Assembly (NCBI GenBank): GCA_902806595.1
Contig: CADCXC010000005.1
Coordinates: forward strand, 992,001 to 1,056,000
Direction of reading: 5' to 3'
Origin: Pyrenopolyporus hunteri
Lineage: Eukaryota; Ascomycota; Sordariomycetes; Xylariales; Hypoxylaceae
Length of the DNA stretch: 64,000 bases
The position numbers were made by a program, and so were the translations under genes. Below are positions 60,120 to 64,000 of the stretch, piece after piece (within the stretch, counting starts at the first letter, position 1; every line of letters begins with the position of its first letter). A model generated the notes under the pieces. It did not search any database. It saw only the letters and a list, made by a program, of their open reading frames with translations, and was not told the DNA's origin.

Positions 60120-60868
60120 CTTTGTCTCCCCAATCTCCCGGTACACGACATGCCATGAGCCGGCGCAGTCGCACAGACACAGGAGACCAGGCCAGATGGT
60201 CTCCTACCCGGAGTTACAAACCCCATATACCTTATTGCGTTATGTACGTAGGCCCATCCAGCCATACTTGGTGTCGCACCGGGACCGCTGACTGGGAACA
60301 GAGAACAGGGCCGATGGTACTCGGCAGATCTGTTTCATGATGTTAGTTCTGCCGGGACTAAGGAGACGGGCATCAGATAGCCTATGCTACGTTAAAAGGC
60401 TTGTACCATCCTACGTACGGGATAGGTGGTAGATAAATAAGGAAATACCTATGGATAGGAGGCGTAGGTATAGGTATAGGTGTAAGTATTATACATGTCA
60501 TATATGAATCCACCCTTCGGTCACCTATTTCTCACGGAGCCTACTACCTTACCTAACATACCCCCCCAACGTACCTAATATAAGCGTCGTACGGTTATAA
60601 TACTTAAATCTATCATACCACGTTGTAGCATCGACACCTACCTACCTACCTTAGGTATGATCTTAGTTATGTATGGATACGCATAGGGTGTTCGGTCGGA
60701 CTCATGTAATACGCACTACTGGGGGGATCCATGTTCGCGTGTGTATGTAAATCTGCCTCTATATGGGGCTATCAATGCGTCCGTCTGCCGTGAGCCAAAG
60801 CAGAAGCAGCGCGGATCTCTCGTCATCATTGTGGCCGGATTAGGTAGCTGCCCGATGCGGTTAGGCCC

Positions 60869-60966
60869 CTTTCTTTTTGTTTTTTGTTTTCCTTCTTTTC
60901 TTCCTTCTTTTCTTCCTTCTTTTTCCTTTTTCCGTTTTTGTTTCATTTCGTTTTTGTTTGTTTCGT
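60869..60966 (+). repeat. Polypyrimidine tract with CTTCTTTT units
   Basis: About 100 bp is almost purely C and T on the plus strand, with repeated CTTCTTTTCTTC blocks. It may be a simple repeat or a promoter-like tract; no gene follows closely. Confidence 0.7.
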
Positions 60967-63441
60967 GTTGGTAGTGTGGGGGATCTTCAACAGACCTTCC
61001 CGGCTCACTGCGTGGCCCTCACGTTTCTGTTCGGCGCAGCCTGGTAACAGGTTGATAGTCGTATTTGCATGTGACTTGACTCAGCTGCGCCGCAACTCGG
61101 CCGGAGCGTGCTCGCACCCGATCATGACCATAGGTATCCCTTATGTTGGGTTGTTAGGTATAGGCGCGCCTCAGCCACGATTGCGCGCGCCATGACATGG
61201 GCGTCGTACTTGTTGGGTAAAACATACCCCAAACATAAGCGCATATTGTCTCGCCCGGGCTTATACGGTCAATAATGACAATAATACATTAGGTAGCCAT
61301 ATCGATATACATGTATCTATTCCCAATGCTGCTCTAATGGACATGTGTGCGTGACGCAACAGTAGACAAGACGAGAAACGAATACGGAACGGCTGCGTCA
61401 TGCGCAAATTAAATACATGTCGGTGCAGAAGTATGTAAGGTTGTGGCGGAGAGCAACCAACGCGACGACCTGCGCCGTGTTAGACATACACAAAGCAAGG
61501 CCCCGCCCCTTTTCGAGATGGCCGGATGCTAGACCTCAGTGGGGTGTGACGTTGTGCTGCTAGACTTCGAGTCGAAGGAGGGAGTTGTCGAACGAGGGAT
61601 GTGGGTAAGGAATGTGATACCAAGCAAACGAATACCCGCACCGCTAGAATCATACGTGTTCGCCATAATCCTATTTCCTCTTCTACGTCCCAACTACTAT
61701 ATTCCTTAATGCTGTGTTAGGTATATCGTAGGATGTTAAGCGCGGGATGTGTTGTTAGGTCGTGCCCGACACGCGCTCAACGAGGCGCAGAGGACCTCGG
61801 ACTTACCAGAAAATCTTATGATGCTAGCGTTATTCCCAGATCCTTTACAGAGATTTCAAGGTGCTGACGGTCGGATGCATACCGCGCGGCATGAGGCATA
61901 TTCCAAGGCGCGATTAGGGCCCTACGAGCCTGATTTGTTTTTCTCCCTAAGGAGATGAGAAAAGTCTGTCTGATGTTATGCTATGTTGTATTGTATAGTA
62001 AAAGATATGCGGCTGAGCCCCTTGCCTGCCTGAGAAGAATCTCTCTATTTCTTCCCCTGTCACCACTCTCTCAAGTCACCAAGCCTGTTTTGCGGTTTGA
62101 ACACAGCAGCGGATCAGGGGCGGCGTCGGCAAAGCTTATTGGTCGGCCTACGACGATTAAATGGAAAAGAAGGATAACAGCCTCAAACTTATCAAGGATA
62201 CCTATGATAAAGTGTTACTACGAGATAACTTTGTGCTCGAATGTCCTGGCGGGGTTCAGGGGGGTTATGGGGAATTTAGGGGGCAGAAGGTACCAAGTAC
62301 GGCGCCCATACTAGGAAAATAGCAGCACGGGAGTTCCCGAAAGTCTATTAGCCGTGCCGTCCCTTTCTCCAGGCTGCTGGTAACCTTAAACAACCCACTT
62401 ATACTTTACCCTATGTACACCATTCGTCTCCTTTACCCCGTAGACCATCGTCTTGTATTTGGGGGCTGGAATATTTCTCTATGCGTACTGTACCATGTGG
62501 TAATATGGCAAAGCGCTTTGTGCAGTCCCCATACATATCTAGGTAACATAGAATAGCTAGGTAGCTAAGAACGCATTGCAGGGTTGAGAGGGGTACGACA
62601 CTCTCAGGTCTCTCAAGTATGCAGTTATATCAAATTGTTTCGATACACTTCCACATTGCGACCGCGGGAACGCCGTTGTCTAATGACACCCATCAGCACG
62701 AAAGCGGTAAGTACCTAATGTACCACGGAAGGCTTGCTTCCCAGTACAACACACGGAGCAGCGGTATCGTCATCGTTGCGACTTTTTCTCTTGTGAATTT
62801 CGCTATGGAGCGGCGCAGTGTTGCGGTAACAGAAAATAGAAACCACAAGCAATACCACAACACAACACAAAACAATACAACCAAGGTCAGATGTAAACAA
62901 ACGGTCGCGCAATTCACCGCCAATTCTGACCCTTAGAGGTATGTATGTACGACCAGAATACGACGAACAGGTGTTCCCAGACGGACAGCCAAGCAGATGC
63001 GGCCCTTAGGCAGGAGCGTTGTATCATCTAGATCATGTAATATATCTCTATATGATTCCCATCCCTACAGCCCTACTTACCGAAAGGCACGCTGACTGTC
63101 GCATTCTATGCGGAGCAATCAACCGTAACTTTCTCATCCACGGCCCAAACGTATGTATAGGCAGCCTATCCGGTCAATCGATCGCTATCTGAGAAAATAC
63201 ACTTTTTACAGATCTTTGGGGCTATTCACCAGGACCGATAGTCGACACCGGCCAATTTCACCATAACAAGGACAAGAAGTCATACCGAACTAACTGTGGT
63301 CGTATCTCCAAAAATGCGCGCAGGCCACTAGTGGCCGACAACGGTGATACCACATTCATGTCCCCCAACCCCCATACTCAGGCGCTCTAACAGCTAACCT
63401 CCAAAGTTATCTCACCCCGTAGACGTCCGCGCCGAGGCTAG

Positions 63442-63460
63442 CTACCTACCTACCTACCTA
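63442..63460 (+). repeat. (CTAC)n tetranucleotide array
   Basis: Nearly five tandem CTAC units, one of the dispersed CCTA-type arrays of the right arm. Confidence 0.75.
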
Positions 63461-64000
63461 TGTAACCAGGTATCCAAAGTACAGCAGGCGTAAGACAGAA
63501 CAGGAAAGGAGCATACGTAGGACCTACAACAGCCCCAGCCTTTCGCTATATCGTCCCCAGACCACATTTCGGTCGAGCAGGGCGGCCGCATGCATGAGAA
63601 GAAGAATCTAGCGTGAGATGCCGTTACGCGGAGCAATGTAGGATCTTCAGCTCGTCTCGAACGGCCCAAATATAGACACCCCCAAACGACCATGACGAAA
63701 TCTCGTTTTCCTTTTGCTGTTAGTAAGCCCGGGAGTTGTCCGAGGAGCGTTTGTCGGCGATCTCGAATCTCATCTCAGGTTCAATAGTGCTCAATCCGAT
63801 ATTCCTCGGGATCTGGTGGCGCCATAAGTACCTAGGTAGGTAGCGGCGCGGATACGCGCTAGGAACGGATTGTTCTCGCTGCTGCCCCGAGCTGAAGGCC
63901 GACCCTTGTAAGGGACCCCGCGGTGGTTGATCCGTCGGATTGGGTTCGTAATCCATGCCGGGGAGTTATCTGCCGATTTATGATATATCAAGGACATCGA

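Larger units (their letters stand above)
58178..64000. other. Right-edge interval without a recognisable gene
   Basis: The interval starts with the 3' UTR of the gene ending at 58,177. Open frames such as those at 58,915-59,331 and 59,371-59,736 have no recognisable motif. The interval holds a 24-nt T run, a polypyrimidine tract, AGGTAT-type arrays near 60,464-60,485 and several CCTACCTA sites (60,640, 62,540, 63,442-63,460 and 63,825). A minus-strand frame near 63,720-63,997 might be part of a gene extending past the window, but nothing supports it beyond length. Confidence 0.45.

Noticed and set aside
63720..63997. Overlapping minus-strand frames at the right edge that might be an exon of a gene beyond the window
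   Set aside because: They cross a CCTAGGTA repeat, show no known motif, and the window ends before anything could confirm them.

Overview
The window is nuclear DNA of a filamentous ascomycete, probably a Sordariomycete-like mould. The evidence is short 55-119 nt GT-AG introns, small dispersed genes, cytosine-to-thymine mutated repeats of the kind left by repeat-induced point mutation (RIP), and fungal-type gene products. I found no rRNA, no convincing tRNA, no CRISPR array and no bacterial operon.

Layout. Positions 1-15,294 form a gene-poor left arm. It holds, all on the minus strand, a carotenoid-oxygenase/stilbene-cleaving dioxygenase running off the left edge, a SnoaL-like (NTF2-fold) protein just upstream of it, a threonine-rich GPI-type cell wall protein, a coiled-coil protein with a degenerate J-like C-terminus, a decayed unidentified protein gene, and a secreted acetyl-xylan-esterase-like hydrolase. 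Positions 15,361-36,755 are a 21.4 kb extremely AT-rich block with no gene. Almost every remaining C there lies in CpG. The block is full of decayed dispersed, inverted and tandem repeats and is bracketed by a 66-bp inverted repeat (15,295-15,360 and 36,756-36,821) whose copies differ only by transitions. Positions 36,822-64,000 form the right arm. It carries an LTR-like relic, a spliced GNAT-domain protein with a probable 5' UTR intron, an F-box/leucine-rich-repeat protein ending in a CaaX prenylation box, about 12.5 kb without a recognisable gene but with many CCTAGGTA-type motifs, one intact protein gene of unknown function, and a further 5.8 kb of apparently non-coding DNA.

How the genes relate. 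The carotenoid oxygenase and the SnoaL-like gene are close, point the same way and could act in one aromatic or apocarotenoid pathway; this is inference from position only. The esterase and the GPI protein are typical secreted or surface proteins, and the esterase lies about 550 bp from the inverted repeat that bounds the RIP block, as expected of a compartmentalised genome. The F-box protein is a candidate membrane-anchored SCF ubiquitin-ligase adaptor. I did not find a convincing new multi-gene system. The items most worth following are the inverted repeat bracketing the AT block, the CpG-only survival of cytosine inside it, the CaaX-tailed F-box protein, the two micro-exons in the oxygenase gene, and the decayed gene near 11.2-13.1 kb.
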